11,084 nt of DNA from contig CAMTJK010000106.1 in the NCBI GenBank assembly GCA_947072805.1, positions 1 through 11,084 of the forward strand. The letters run 5' to 3'. The stretch is from an uncultured Prevotella sp. (GTDB lineage Bacteria > Bacteroidota > Bacteroidia > Bacteroidales > Bacteroidaceae). Shown in pieces: positions 1 to 8,149 of the stretch. Below the pieces are notes generated by a model that saw only the letters and a list, made by a program, of their open reading frames with translations, did no database searches and had not been told where the DNA came from. The position numbers were made by a program, and so were the translations under genes. How positions within the stretch are numbered: position 1 is the first letter of the stretch; the number at the start of each line of letters is the position of its first letter.

Positions 1-195
1 AAATTCGACCAAATATCTTTACAAATTAACTTTCATTAAGTGCAGTTACAAACGCGCCCCTACCGTCAACCTTTCATCGTATCAAATCGTTCATCAGACC
101 GACATAAGCAGATGGAGCCACGACTTGTACTCCGTCTCACATTACTTTTAACCGAATTGTAACACTGCAAACAGTGGAATGTTACCTCTTTTTCT
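1..195. other. Upstream non-coding region
   Basis: No open reading frame with recognisable protein features is seen here on either strand. The region is A/T-rich at its left end and otherwise mixed. A sequence resembling a -7 element but with one mismatch (TATCTTTA, 14-21) is present and no gene follows it closely. A 7-nt inverted pair (GTTACAA at 45-51, TTGTAAC at 157-163) flanks the region but is too short and too far apart to interpret. It probably holds the upstream control region of the response-regulator operon and the end of whatever lies to the left. Confidence 0.5.
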
Positions 196-203
196 TATTT
201 TTG
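196..203 (+). promoter_or_regulatory. Bacteroidetes -7 promoter element
   Basis: TATTTTTG matches the TAnnTTTG -7 consensus used by the Bacteroidetes primary sigma factor. It ends 24 nt before the ATG of the response regulator at 228, which would give a very short leader. No matching TTTG lies 19-21 nt upstream, so the -33 half is weak or absent, and an activator (possibly the regulator itself) may be needed. That last point is inference. Confidence 0.6.
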
Positions 204-227
204 CAGCGTCAAAACATACATATAAAT

Positions 228-923
228 ATGTCAGAAAACAACTATCGCATTCTCGTGGTGGACGACGAGCAGGACCTTTGCGAGATTCTGAAATTCAATC
301 TTGAAACGGAAGGTTACACCGTAGACACCGCAAACTCTGCCGAAGAGGCTCTGACGCTCAATCTTACCGAATATAACCTGCTGCTGCTCGATGTGATGAT
401 GGGCGAAATGTCGGGATTTGCCATGGCACGCAAACTGAAATCGCAAGAAGAAACAAAGGACATTCCGGTTATCTTTCTCACCGCCCGCGACACGGAAAAC
501 GATACCGTGACGGGATTCAACCTCGGCGCCGACGACTACATAGCCAAGCCGTTCTCCATACGCGAGGTGATGGTACGCATACGCGCCGTGCTGAGACGCA
601 CAACAGAGCACCACGACACTGACGCACCTGCCGTGGTGAAGTATATGGGACTGGAACTGAACCTCGACCGCAAGACGGTGACAGTAGACGGCGAGGAGGT
701 GCCGTTTACAAAGACGGAGTTTGAACTGCTGCACACCATGCTCAACGAGCGCGGACGCGTGTTCTCACGCCAGGAACTGATAACGCGCGTATGGCCGTCG
801 GACGTGCTGGTACTCGACCGCACCGTAGACGTGAACATAACGAGGGTGAGAAAGAAGATAGGACAGTACTCAAAATGTATAGCTACACGCCTCGGCTTCG
901 GCTACTACTTCGACAACAGATAA
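228..923 (+). CDS. OmpR/PhoB-family two-component response regulator
   Basis: A 231-residue DNA-binding response regulator, normal length for the family. The N-terminal receiver domain (about 6-122) has the acidic pair Asp12-Asp13, phospho-acceptor Asp55 in LLLLD, the Thr85 switch residue in FLTAR, and Lys107 in AKPF. The C-terminal winged helix (about 138-229) ends with the typical GFGYYF strand, which places it in the OmpR/PhoB class. The start at 228 is preferred to an upstream in-frame GTG at 174, because the family begins just before the YRILVVDD strand and the extra 18 residues would be encoded across the -7 promoter element. It lies 75 nt upstream of a membrane sensor kinase, its likely partner. 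The regulon cannot be read from the sequence. It resembles PhoB-like regulators, but no phosphate genes are nearby, so no symbol is given. No Shine-Dalgarno sequence is visible; the start is preceded by an A-rich stretch, as usual in this phylum. Confidence 0.93.
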   Translation: MSENNYRILVVDDEQDLCEILKFNLETEGYTVDTANSAEEALTLNLTEYNLLLLDVMMGEMSGFAMARKLKSQEETKDIPVIFLTARDTENDTVTGFNLGADDYIAKPFSIREVMVRIRAVLRRTTEHHDTDAPAVVKYMGLELNLDRKTVTVDGEEVPFTKTEFELLHTMLNERGRVFSRQELITRVWPSDVLVLDRTVDVNITRVRKKIGQYSKCIATRLGFGYYFDNR

Positions 924-930
924 GCATATC

Positions 931-965
931 GGGCTACACGCCGCCCCACCCCATGCGGCAAGCCC
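931..965 (+). other. GC-rich bipartite hairpin between regulator and kinase
   Basis: GGGCT (931-935) can pair with AGCCC (961-965), and inside it GCCGC (940-944) with GCGGC (955-959). This leaves a 4-nt internal strand (936-939), a single A (960) and a 10-nt loop. No T-run follows, so it is not a standard terminator. In the transcript it would sit 8-42 nt after the regulator's stop and could act as a stability or processing element that sets the regulator-to-kinase ratio. The pairing is seen; the function is inferred. Confidence 0.35.
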
Positions 966-998
966 TGCACAGACAGTGACCAGACAAGACAAGAAAGC

Positions 999-2417
999 AT
1001 GAATGAGACTCTCGTAGGACGACGGCTCTTCTGGGGAGTGATGTCGCTCTTCATCATATTTGCAGCCCTGTTCATAGTATTCCAGCAGTCACGCGAAAAG
1101 GAATACAAGATAGAACTGCTCAACCTGAAGCTGCAAGACTACAACGCACGCATGGCGGAGGCCCTGCAATACATGGGAAAGACCGACGAGAGCACCGTGG
1201 ACGGCTACGTGAAACGTCACCACTTTCCGCACCTGCGCGTCACCATCACCGACCTCGACGGCAAAGTGACCTACGACAGCCGGCGCAAAGACTACGGCAA
1301 CATACCCAACCACAGCGACCGTACTGAAATAATAAGCGCCATAAGCAACGGCAAAGGCTACGACATAAGCCGCGAAAGCCATACCGTGGGAGGCGACTAC
1401 TTCTACTCCGCCACACGCTTCAAGGCACAGCACATGGTGATAAGAAGCGCCCTGCCCTACAACAACGAACTGACACAGTCGCTGAAAACCGACCAGCACT
1501 ACCTTTGGTTTACAGCCATAGTGGTGATAATACTGGCTGTGGTGCTCTACCGATTCATACACCGCCTCGGCGCGGTAATAACAAAGCTGCGCCTCTTTGC
1601 AAGCAGAGCCGACAACAACGAAAGCCTCGACACCGAAGACCTCGTGGCTTTCCCCGCAAACGAACTGGGAGAAATATCGGAACACATAATAAAGCTATAC
1701 AAGCGCCTGCAAAAAACAAAGGAAGAGCAGAACGTACTGAAGAGACAGCTCACGCAGAACATCGCACACGAACTGAAAACGCCGGTGGCAAGCATACAGG
1801 GCTACCTGGAGACAATACTCAACAACGCCAACATAGACAGCGACACACGCGAACAATTCCTGAAACGCTGCTATGCGCAAAGCCAAAGGCTCACCAGCCT
1901 GCTCGGAGACATCTCGACGCTGAACAGAATGGACGACGGCGCCGACATGATAGAACGCAGCAGCGTAGACATAGCACAGACCGTGGCACAGATAATAAAA
2001 GAAACGGCACTCGAAATGAAACGACGCAACATGACATTCGACTGCCGACTGCCCGAAACGGTAATGCTGACGGGCAGCCCGTCCATGATTTACAGCATAT
2101 TCCGCAACCTCACCGACAATGCCATTGCATACGCCGGAGAAGGCACCGTAATAACACTTACAGCCGAAGAGAAACCGGACGAATGGCGCTTCACTTTCTG
2201 CGACAACGGAACAGGTGTGGGAAGCGAACACCTCGGCAGACTCTTCGAACGCTTCTACCGCGTGGACAAAGGACGAAGCCGAAAGCTGGGAGGCACCGGC
2301 CTCGGACTGGCAATAGTGAAAAACGCCGTCATACTGCACGGCGGTGGCATAAACGCATCGCAAAATGACGGCGGCGGACTGCGTTTCGATTTCTTTATGA
2401 AGAAAAATAAGCATTGA
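999..2417 (+). CDS. PhoR-like membrane sensor histidine kinase
   Basis: A 472-residue transmembrane sensor kinase. Membrane segments lie at about residues 10-28 and 169-186. Between them is a periplasmic sensor domain with features of the PAS/Cache-type domain of PhoR/ResE-like kinases: ITDLDGKVTYDS at about 83-94, NHSDRTEI at about 104-111, and a later GGDYFYSA. A HAMP-like linker follows, then HisKA with phospho-acceptor His257 in AHELKTP. The catalytic domain has an N box (Asn370 and Asn374), G1 (CDNGTG, Asp402), an F box (FERFYRV) and G2 (GGTGLGLAIV, 431-440). All catalytic motifs look intact. It should autophosphorylate and pass the phosphate to the regulator encoded just upstream. The start at 999 puts the first membrane segment at the N-terminus, as expected. 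The coding strand uses ATA heavily for Ile. The signal sensed is unknown. Confidence 0.92.
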   Translation: MNETLVGRRLFWGVMSLFIIFAALFIVFQQSREKEYKIELLNLKLQDYNARMAEALQYMGKTDESTVDGYVKRHHFPHLRVTITDLDGKVTYDSRRKDYGNIPNHSDRTEIISAISNGKGYDISRESHTVGGDYFYSATRFKAQHMVIRSALPYNNELTQSLKTDQHYLWFTAIVVIILAVVLYRFIHRLGAVITKLRLFASRADNNESLDTEDLVAFPANELGEISEHIIKLYKRLQKTKEEQNVLKRQLTQNIAHELKTPVASIQGYLETILNNANIDSDTREQFLKRCYAQSQRLTSLLGDISTLNRMDDGADMIERSSVDIAQTVAQIIKETALEMKRRNMTFDCRLPETVMLTGSPSMIYSIFRNLTDNAIAYAGEGTVITLTAEEKPDEWRFTFCDNGTGVGSEHLGRLFERFYRVDKGRSRKLGGTGLGLAIVKNAVILHGGGINASQNDGGGLRFDFFMKKNKH

Positions 2418-2421
2418 TTTA

Positions 2422-2453
2422 TTTGGCGACTTTGCCTATTTTACTTATCTTTG
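2422..2453 (+). promoter_or_regulatory. Bacteroidetes promoter (-33/-7) for the three-gene sensory operon, with short leader
   Basis: TTTG at 2422-2425 and TATCTTTG at 2446-2453 are separated by exactly 20 nt, matching the TTTG / TAnnTTTG arrangement of Bacteroidetes primary-sigma promoters. The -33 box begins 5 nt after the stop codon of the upstream kinase, so the operon has its own promoter rather than depending on readthrough. Transcription should begin near 2460, giving an untranslated leader of about 80 nt before the ATG at 2540. Only weak, mutually exclusive pairings are seen in the leader (GATATG 2458-2463 with CATATC 2488-2493; AAGGC 2470-2474 with GCCTT 2499-2503). They do not match a riboswitch I recognise. 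Confidence 0.75.
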
Positions 2454-2539
2454 CAGGGATATGCGGCATAAGGCACACACAAAATGACATATCATCACGC
2501 CTTTCTGCATTATCCTGAAAGATAAAAGAAAATCTAATA

Positions 2540-5338
2540 ATGCGCATCAAGCTGTTCTTTTTGTGTCTCTTTACCATAACGACACTGACCTGCACAGCGG
2601 CAGAAACTACTGAAAAAGAAACGGGCGGACGGGAATATACCATGACACACCCGCTGATATATGAAGACATATGGGACTTGCCGCCTTATACTTTCCTCAA
2701 TAAGGAAGGCGAGCCGACGGGCTTCAACATCGATCTGGTAAAGATCATCCTGCGCAAACTGGACATCCCCTACATCATTAAACTCAAGCCTACGGCAATG
2801 GCTTACAACGACTTGAAGGAAGGCAAGTCGGACCTCATGCTCGGCATGCTGTCGCAATGGCACGCCACACACGGCATGTACGGACGCTCCGTGGTAAGCC
2901 TGTTCACACACGGCATTGCACACCCTAAAGGACTGAACCCGAACATCAACACAATAAAAGACCTGCAAGGGCACAAGGTGATTGTACAGCGCAACAGCTT
3001 CAGCCACCTCAGAATAGCAACCGAGGGATACGAACAGAACGCAATACCGGTGGACGACATCGACGAAGCCATACTTAGGGTGGCATCGCGCGACAGCGGA
3101 CTGATACTATGGAACACACTGTCACTGAAACACACGCTGAAACGCTACAACCTGACCAATCTCGAGATTACGCCCATCAACATGCCTAACGGCGAATACC
3201 ACTTCATGTCGAACGACAAGGCACTGCTCGCACGCATAGACAGCGTATACGAAGAACTCGCCATCGACGACGGACTGCAACCCATACGCAACAAGTGGTT
3301 CTATCCGGACCAGAAGACAACCGGTATACCGAGATTCGTATGGTACATAGCACTTATTCTCGCCATCATCATCTTCTTCCTCGTAATCTACAACCGCATC
3401 TATTATATACGCGAAAAGAAAGTAAACCGCGACATAGCCACCATGGGCAACCGCCTGGCACTGTATCTGCAGGCAGGAGAGATAAGGATGTGGACATTCG
3501 ACGTGAAACGCAACACCTTCATAACGTTCACACTCGAGGGTGACTACGCCGACGAATATTCAGAAATGGGATTCTCGGTATTCTTCAACGCCGACGACTA
3601 TAGGGAACTGTGCAAGGCAGTACACGACGTAAGCGACGGCAGGGCAGAAAAGAAATCGGTAATAACAAGATGCCACAAGCCGCTGGAACAAAGCAAAGAA
3701 CAGTATTTCGACGTCTGCGTGTCAGTGCTCCGCCGCGAGAACGGACACCCAAGCATGTTGCTCGGCACGCAACAGAACGTGACACAGGAAAGACAGAAGA
3801 ATATAGACGCAAAGAATCTGCAACTCAAATTCCACTCCATCTTCAACACCGTAAACGTAGACATGGCGCTCTACGACAGTAAAGGCAAACTCATTGACAT
3901 CAACGCCAAAGGCTGCGAAACTCTCGGCTCGAAGGAATCGTTGATAGAACGCGGCGTGTCCATACAGAGCGTGCTGCCGGACATAAACATGGAAAAGCCC
4001 GAAATGGTATACGCCTCATCGATACTGAAACGCAAGAAGACCGACGAGCAAGGATACCGCACATCAATAATGCCCGACGAAACCTACTTCTACGAACTGA
4101 TGGTGCTGCCGATGTATCACAACGACAAACTGCTCGGCTTCTTCACCACAGGACGCGACGTGACGGAATTTGCAAACAACATACACAAGGAAAGAGAGAA
4201 GACCAAACTCATCAGAAAGGGTATGGAACAGCAATACGAATATGTGAAGAGCATAAGCTACGCCCTCGAAACAAGCCACATATGGCTGCTCAACTACTAC
4301 CCCGACACGCGACTGGCAGAGATAACATACGACCTGCGCAAGCCAAAACTGCAGCTATCGCAACTGCGCTGCATGGAAATGATAGACAAGTATGACCGTC
4401 AGGAGGCTGCCAATCTCGTGAAAAAGATGGACCGCCGCAAGATAAAGACATTCTACACAAAATTCAAGACCATCTTCCGCGACGAGGGACGAAAAGACAT
4501 GTACGTGCAGGTGAACGGCGTACCCATATACGACGAAAACGGAAACGTAGCCTACTACTTCGGACTGTGCCGAAACATAAGCAAGATGGAAGAGATAGGA
4601 CGCGAACTGAAGTACGAAATGGAAAAGGCACGCGAGGCGGAAACGGTGAAAAACGCATTCATGAAGAACATGAGCTACGAGATAAGGACACCGCTCAACG
4701 CCGTGGTGGGATTTGCCGAACTGTTCGAAATGGAACACTCTCCAGAAGACGAGATTGTATTCATGACAGAAATAAAGAAGAACTCAAACCTGCTGCTCAA
4801 ACTGGTAAACGACATACTGCTGCTCTCACGCATCGATGCGAACATGGAAGAGATTAATCCTACACCGGTAGACTTCGCCGAGGTGTTCGGAGCACACTGC
4901 ATGATAGGCTGGAACACCGAACTGAAACAGGACGTGAAGGCGGTAATAGAAAGCCCTTACGAACATCTCGTGGTGAATATAGACGAAGCACAGGTGGGAA
5001 AAATCATAGAGATTCTGGCTTCCAACGCGTCGCACTTCACGTCGCAAGGAATGATAAGAGGACGCTACGACTATCACAACGACAGACTCGTGGTGATAAT
5101 AGAAGATACAGGCACCGGCATGAAAGAAGACACGCTGAAGAATCTCTTTAAAAACGAAGACCTATATGAGAATATAGACAACTGCTGCGTGCGCCTGGGC
5201 ATGATGATATGCAAACGGCTCTGCGAGCGCATGGGCGGACGCCTCGACGTGGAATCGCAAGAGGGCAAGGGCACTTCCGTATGGCTCACTCTGCCATGCA
5301 CGGCAACAACCATAACAAAAAAGAACATCATTATTTAG
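2540..5338 (+). CDS. Solute-binding-domain sensor with degenerate histidine-kinase core (likely pseudokinase)
   Basis: 932 residues. Order: signal peptide (about 1-20), periplasmic family-3 solute-binding domain (about 38-256, with PPYTF and EGEPTGFNIDLV near its start), one membrane segment (about 266-287), three PAS-like regions (about 300-415, 425-545, 570-685), a HisKA-like helix pair (about 700-768) and a HATPase-like domain (about 810-918). The phospho-acceptor position reads NMSYEIRTPLNAV, with Tyr713 instead of His; the codon is TAC at 4676-4678. The N box keeps the second Asn (829) but has Ile825 for the first. G1 is intact (EDTGTG, 855-860). The F box is unrecognisable, and G2 is CVRLGM (883-888) instead of GTGLGL. 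Histidine autophosphorylation is therefore not expected and ATP binding is doubtful. The frame is open over its full length, so this does not look like a recent pseudogene. First gene of the operon, 7 nt before its intact paralogue. Cys18 does not sit in a good lipobox. Ligand unknown. Confidence 0.9.
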   Translation: MRIKLFFLCLFTITTLTCTAAETTEKETGGREYTMTHPLIYEDIWDLPPYTFLNKEGEPTGFNIDLVKIILRKLDIPYIIKLKPTAMAYNDLKEGKSDLMLGMLSQWHATHGMYGRSVVSLFTHGIAHPKGLNPNINTIKDLQGHKVIVQRNSFSHLRIATEGYEQNAIPVDDIDEAILRVASRDSGLILWNTLSLKHTLKRYNLTNLEITPINMPNGEYHFMSNDKALLARIDSVYEELAIDDGLQPIRNKWFYPDQKTTGIPRFVWYIALILAIIIFFLVIYNRIYYIREKKVNRDIATMGNRLALYLQAGEIRMWTFDVKRNTFITFTLEGDYADEYSEMGFSVFFNADDYRELCKAVHDVSDGRAEKKSVITRCHKPLEQSKEQYFDVCVSVLRRENGHPSMLLGTQQNVTQERQKNIDAKNLQLKFHSIFNTVNVDMALYDSKGKLIDINAKGCETLGSKESLIERGVSIQSVLPDINMEKPEMVYASSILKRKKTDEQGYRTSIMPDETYFYELMVLPMYHNDKLLGFFTTGRDVTEFANNIHKEREKTKLIRKGMEQQYEYVKSISYALETSHIWLLNYYPDTRLAEITYDLRKPKLQLSQLRCMEMIDKYDRQEAANLVKKMDRRKIKTFYTKFKTIFRDEGRKDMYVQVNGVPIYDENGNVAYYFGLCRNISKMEEIGRELKYEMEKAREAETVKNAFMKNMSYEIRTPLNAVVGFAELFEMEHSPEDEIVFMTEIKKNSNLLLKLVNDILLLSRIDANMEEINPTPVDFAEVFGAHCMIGWNTELKQDVKAVIESPYEHLVVNIDEAQVGKIIEILASNASHFTSQGMIRGRYDYHNDRLVVIIEDTGTGMKEDTLKNLFKNEDLYENIDNCCVRLGMMICKRLCERMGGRLDVESQEGKGTSVWLTLPCTATTITKKNIII

Positions 5339-5345
5339 GGACGAT

Positions 5346-8144
5346 ATGGCAACACGTTTTTCAAGACAGATACTTATCCGTGCAGCGGCAATGATGATGT
5401 TCCTGCATATCTTCACCACAGCCGCCATGGCAAGACCGGACGATTTGCAATATACGAAAGAGAAACCGCTGGTAATCGTCTCCGACTGGAACTTCGCTCC
5501 ATACGAATACAGCAACGACAAGGGAGAACCCGAAGGATATCACATAGACGTACTAAAAATCATACTGCATCAGCTCGACATCCCGTTCGTCTTCAAGCAG
5601 AAGGAATGGAGCCTGGCTGTAAAGACATTCGACGACGGCAAGGCCGACCTGATAATAGAATGCCTGCACGACAGGAAGATAACAAGCAGCAAAGCATTCT
5701 ACAGCCGCAAGACACTCGCGCCATATAAGGTAAAGGTGGCATACAAAAAGGGAGCAAGACCCATAACAAAGCTAAGCGAACTGCGCAACAACGACGTGCT
5801 GATGCTGAAGAAATACGACTACGCCTCCATTATAGTAGTGGATCGCAACGACGTAAACAAGTCACTGCTGAACTTCTCGTCGCCGAAAGAATCGATGCAC
5901 AAGCTTAACAGCAGCACAAATGCCTACTTCGTGTGGGGCGAAATGCCGCTGCAGAGAATGATAAAGGAGTTTAATCTTACCGACATCGTAATCGGCGACA
6001 TCGACATTCCGGGCGGAGACATGCGCTTTGTAAGTCACGACCAGAAACTCATAGACAAGATTGACGACCAGTTTGCGCGCCTTGAGCAGTCGGGAACAAT
6101 ACACAAGATGAAACTGAAATGGTTTCACCCGGAACGACGGGAAGATAATGCCTCACCCGTGGTACTAATAATCATCATCCTTTCTCTTATTATAATGGTA
6201 GCCATTTTCGTGGCAAACCACTTTATGGCTGCACGAATAAAGAAGACCACCCAGTTCTCTGCAGAAAAGAACAAAATAATGAAGGAAGCCCTGAACATGA
6301 GCGGCAACTTCGTGCTACGGCTCAATCTCGTGAACCCTCACGTGTATAACGTTCACGGAAACCACCTTCCCCCGGAGGGAATGAATGCCGACGACTATCT
6401 GGCAAGGATTCATCCCGATGACCGGAAAAACATGCAGGACTATACAAACGAACTGAGAGAAGGACAAAACCGACGCGAAGGACAAGCATACAGATGGAAT
6501 GCCGGCACCGAAGAAAAGCCCGAATGGAAACATCTGTACAACCGCTCCATCATAGAACGCGACGATAACGGCAAGGTCATAAACATAATCAGCACGCTCA
6601 CCGACATTATGGCCGACGAGGAGCAGGAGGAAATGGAAAGCGAACTTACGGCTAAATACAGCAACATCTTTGAAATGTCAATCATCGGACTGCTGCTTTT
6701 CAACAGGGACGGACTGCTGGAAAACGCCAACGCAAAGGCAAGAGAACTGCTGAAATTCAAGAACGTAAACGACCGACTCTACTACAACAAGAACATTTTC
6801 GACTCGACACTGATACGGGAAGCCCTGTCACGCAACCACATAGAAGAGACTCACTTCTGCACGCACATCACACTTACAGAACGAAACGTGGACGAATATG
6901 TGGAGATGAGACTGCGCCCGCTCAGAAACGACGAGGGAGAACTTGTATACATCATCATGACCATCCGCCCCATAAGCAGCGAACGTGACATATATCTGAA
7001 GAGCAAAGAGAACAACGACAAGCTGCAGGCTGTGAACAATAAGATAGCGAAGTCGGAAGACGAGCTGCGCTATCTGCTCAAAGAGAGCTCGATGAGGGTG
7101 TGGCGCTCGACATTCAGCGACAGACAGGTGACATTCTATCAAGACCTACGCAATCCCGAATTGCAAATGAGCTTAGACGACTTCGTGAAAGGTACATACA
7201 GCAACTACGACAGACAGACAGTGCTCAACTTCGTAGAGCCGCCCGTCACCGAAGTGACACCCAAATCGATGGTAATTGCGGTCAAGGACATATTCTCTGA
7301 CAACGACGTGAAGCGCTGGTACTCCATAAACCGCATTCCCGAATACGACAACGATGGAAACGTAAGGGGCTGCTTCGGTCTGATACGCGACATAAGCGAA
7401 CTTATAGAAGCGCAGCTCATGCTGAAAAAAGAGACACAACGCGCCAACGAGTCGGAACAACAGAAGAGCGTTTTCCTTGCAAACATGAGCCATGAGATAA
7501 GAACGCCGCTCAACGCCATCGTGGGCTTCTGCGACCTGCTGCAAAGCATAGACAGTCCGGACGACAGAAAGGAGTTCATACGCATAATAAGGAACAACTG
7601 CAACATGCTCCTGCATCTCATAAACGACATTCTCATAATATCGTCGATGGATTCGAGCGGACTGTCAATAGAGCCTCATAATGTAGACTTTGCCGAATCG
7701 TTCGACGATGTGTGCGCCACCTTCACGCAACAGATAGCAGAAAAGGGGCTGCAGTTTATCCAGGAGAATCCATATAAATCGCTGATTACCGAAATAGATG
7801 ATGAACGCATACAGCAGGTAATAGTAAACTTCATAACAAACGCCATAAAACACACGCAAAGCGGACATATACGCGTGGGATACAAGACCGACAACGGCGG
7901 ATTGCAGATTTACTGCGAAGATACGGGAAGCGGAATACCGAAGGAAAAGAGCGAAGACGTATTCAAACGCTTCGTGAAACTCAACGACTTCGTGCAGGGA
8001 ACCGGTCTCGGACTAAGCATCTGCAAAGCCATTGCCGACAGCTGCAAAGGAAACATCGGCGTGGATTCGGAACTCGGTAAAGGCTCGCGGTTCTGGATAT
8101 GGATTCCCTGCGAAATCATTAAGGAAGAACAAAAGAAAGCATAA
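5346..8144 (+). CDS. Solute-binding-domain sensor histidine kinase (intact core)
   Basis: Also 932 residues and collinear with the preceding gene, so a tandem paralogue. Signal peptide about 1-29 (cleavage likely after AMA), family-3 solute-binding domain about 40-260 (APYEYSNDKGEPEGYHIDV near its start), membrane segment about 271-290, PAS-like regions about 312-425, 435-550 and 572-690. HisKA reads NMSHEIRTPLNAI with His716 (codon CAT at 7491-7493). The HATPase domain has Asn828 and Asn832 (N box), EDTGSG at 858-863 (G1), FKRFVKLND (F box) and GTGLGL at 885-890 (G2). All catalytic motifs are present. There is no receiver or histidine-phosphotransfer domain, so it needs a separate response regulator. 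A weak purine run (AGGGA) lies just before the start. It probably senses a small periplasmic solute through its Venus-flytrap domain; the ligand is not predictable from motifs. Confidence 0.92.
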   Translation: MATRFSRQILIRAAAMMMFLHIFTTAAMARPDDLQYTKEKPLVIVSDWNFAPYEYSNDKGEPEGYHIDVLKIILHQLDIPFVFKQKEWSLAVKTFDDGKADLIIECLHDRKITSSKAFYSRKTLAPYKVKVAYKKGARPITKLSELRNNDVLMLKKYDYASIIVVDRNDVNKSLLNFSSPKESMHKLNSSTNAYFVWGEMPLQRMIKEFNLTDIVIGDIDIPGGDMRFVSHDQKLIDKIDDQFARLEQSGTIHKMKLKWFHPERREDNASPVVLIIIILSLIIMVAIFVANHFMAARIKKTTQFSAEKNKIMKEALNMSGNFVLRLNLVNPHVYNVHGNHLPPEGMNADDYLARIHPDDRKNMQDYTNELREGQNRREGQAYRWNAGTEEKPEWKHLYNRSIIERDDNGKVINIISTLTDIMADEEQEEMESELTAKYSNIFEMSIIGLLLFNRDGLLENANAKARELLKFKNVNDRLYYNKNIFDSTLIREALSRNHIEETHFCTHITLTERNVDEYVEMRLRPLRNDEGELVYIIMTIRPISSERDIYLKSKENNDKLQAVNNKIAKSEDELRYLLKESSMRVWRSTFSDRQVTFYQDLRNPELQMSLDDFVKGTYSNYDRQTVLNFVEPPVTEVTPKSMVIAVKDIFSDNDVKRWYSINRIPEYDNDGNVRGCFGLIRDISELIEAQLMLKKETQRANESEQQKSVFLANMSHEIRTPLNAIVGFCDLLQSIDSPDDRKEFIRIIRNNCNMLLHLINDILIISSMDSSGLSIEPHNVDFAESFDDVCATFTQQIAEKGLQFIQENPYKSLITEIDDERIQQVIVNFITNAIKHTQSGHIRVGYKTDNGGLQIYCEDTGSGIPKEKSEDVFKRFVKLNDFVQGTGLGLSICKAIADSCKGNIGVDSELGKGSRFWIWIPCEIIKEEQKKA

Positions 8145-8149
8145 CGATT

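Noticed and set aside
45..163. GTTACAA / TTGTAAC inverted pair in the upstream region
   Set aside because: Only 7 nt per arm and about 105 nt apart; no further repeats support a binding-site array.
174..227. In-frame GTG extension adding 18 residues to the response regulator
   Set aside because: The added residues are hydrophobic and unlike the family's N-terminus, and their coding bases include the TATTTTTG -7 promoter element. The ATG at 228 fits the receiver domain start.
1505..2368. Long plus-strand frame (287 codons) overlapping the first sensor kinase
   Set aside because: It lies in another frame inside the real kinase gene, and its product is an Arg/His/Gln-rich low-complexity string, typical of a shadow of the coding frame.
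2591..2593. Lipoprotein cysteine (Cys18) in the first solute-binding-domain sensor
   Set aside because: The preceding residues TTLT do not fit a lipobox, which needs a small residue (Gly, Ala or Ser) just before Cys, and the protein has a transmembrane anchor downstream.
2540..8144. Classic hybrid two-component system (HTCS) proteins of Bacteroidetes
   Set aside because: Neither 932-residue protein has a receiver domain or a C-terminal AraC domain after the HATPase, and the N-terminus is a solute-binding flytrap rather than a beta-propeller.
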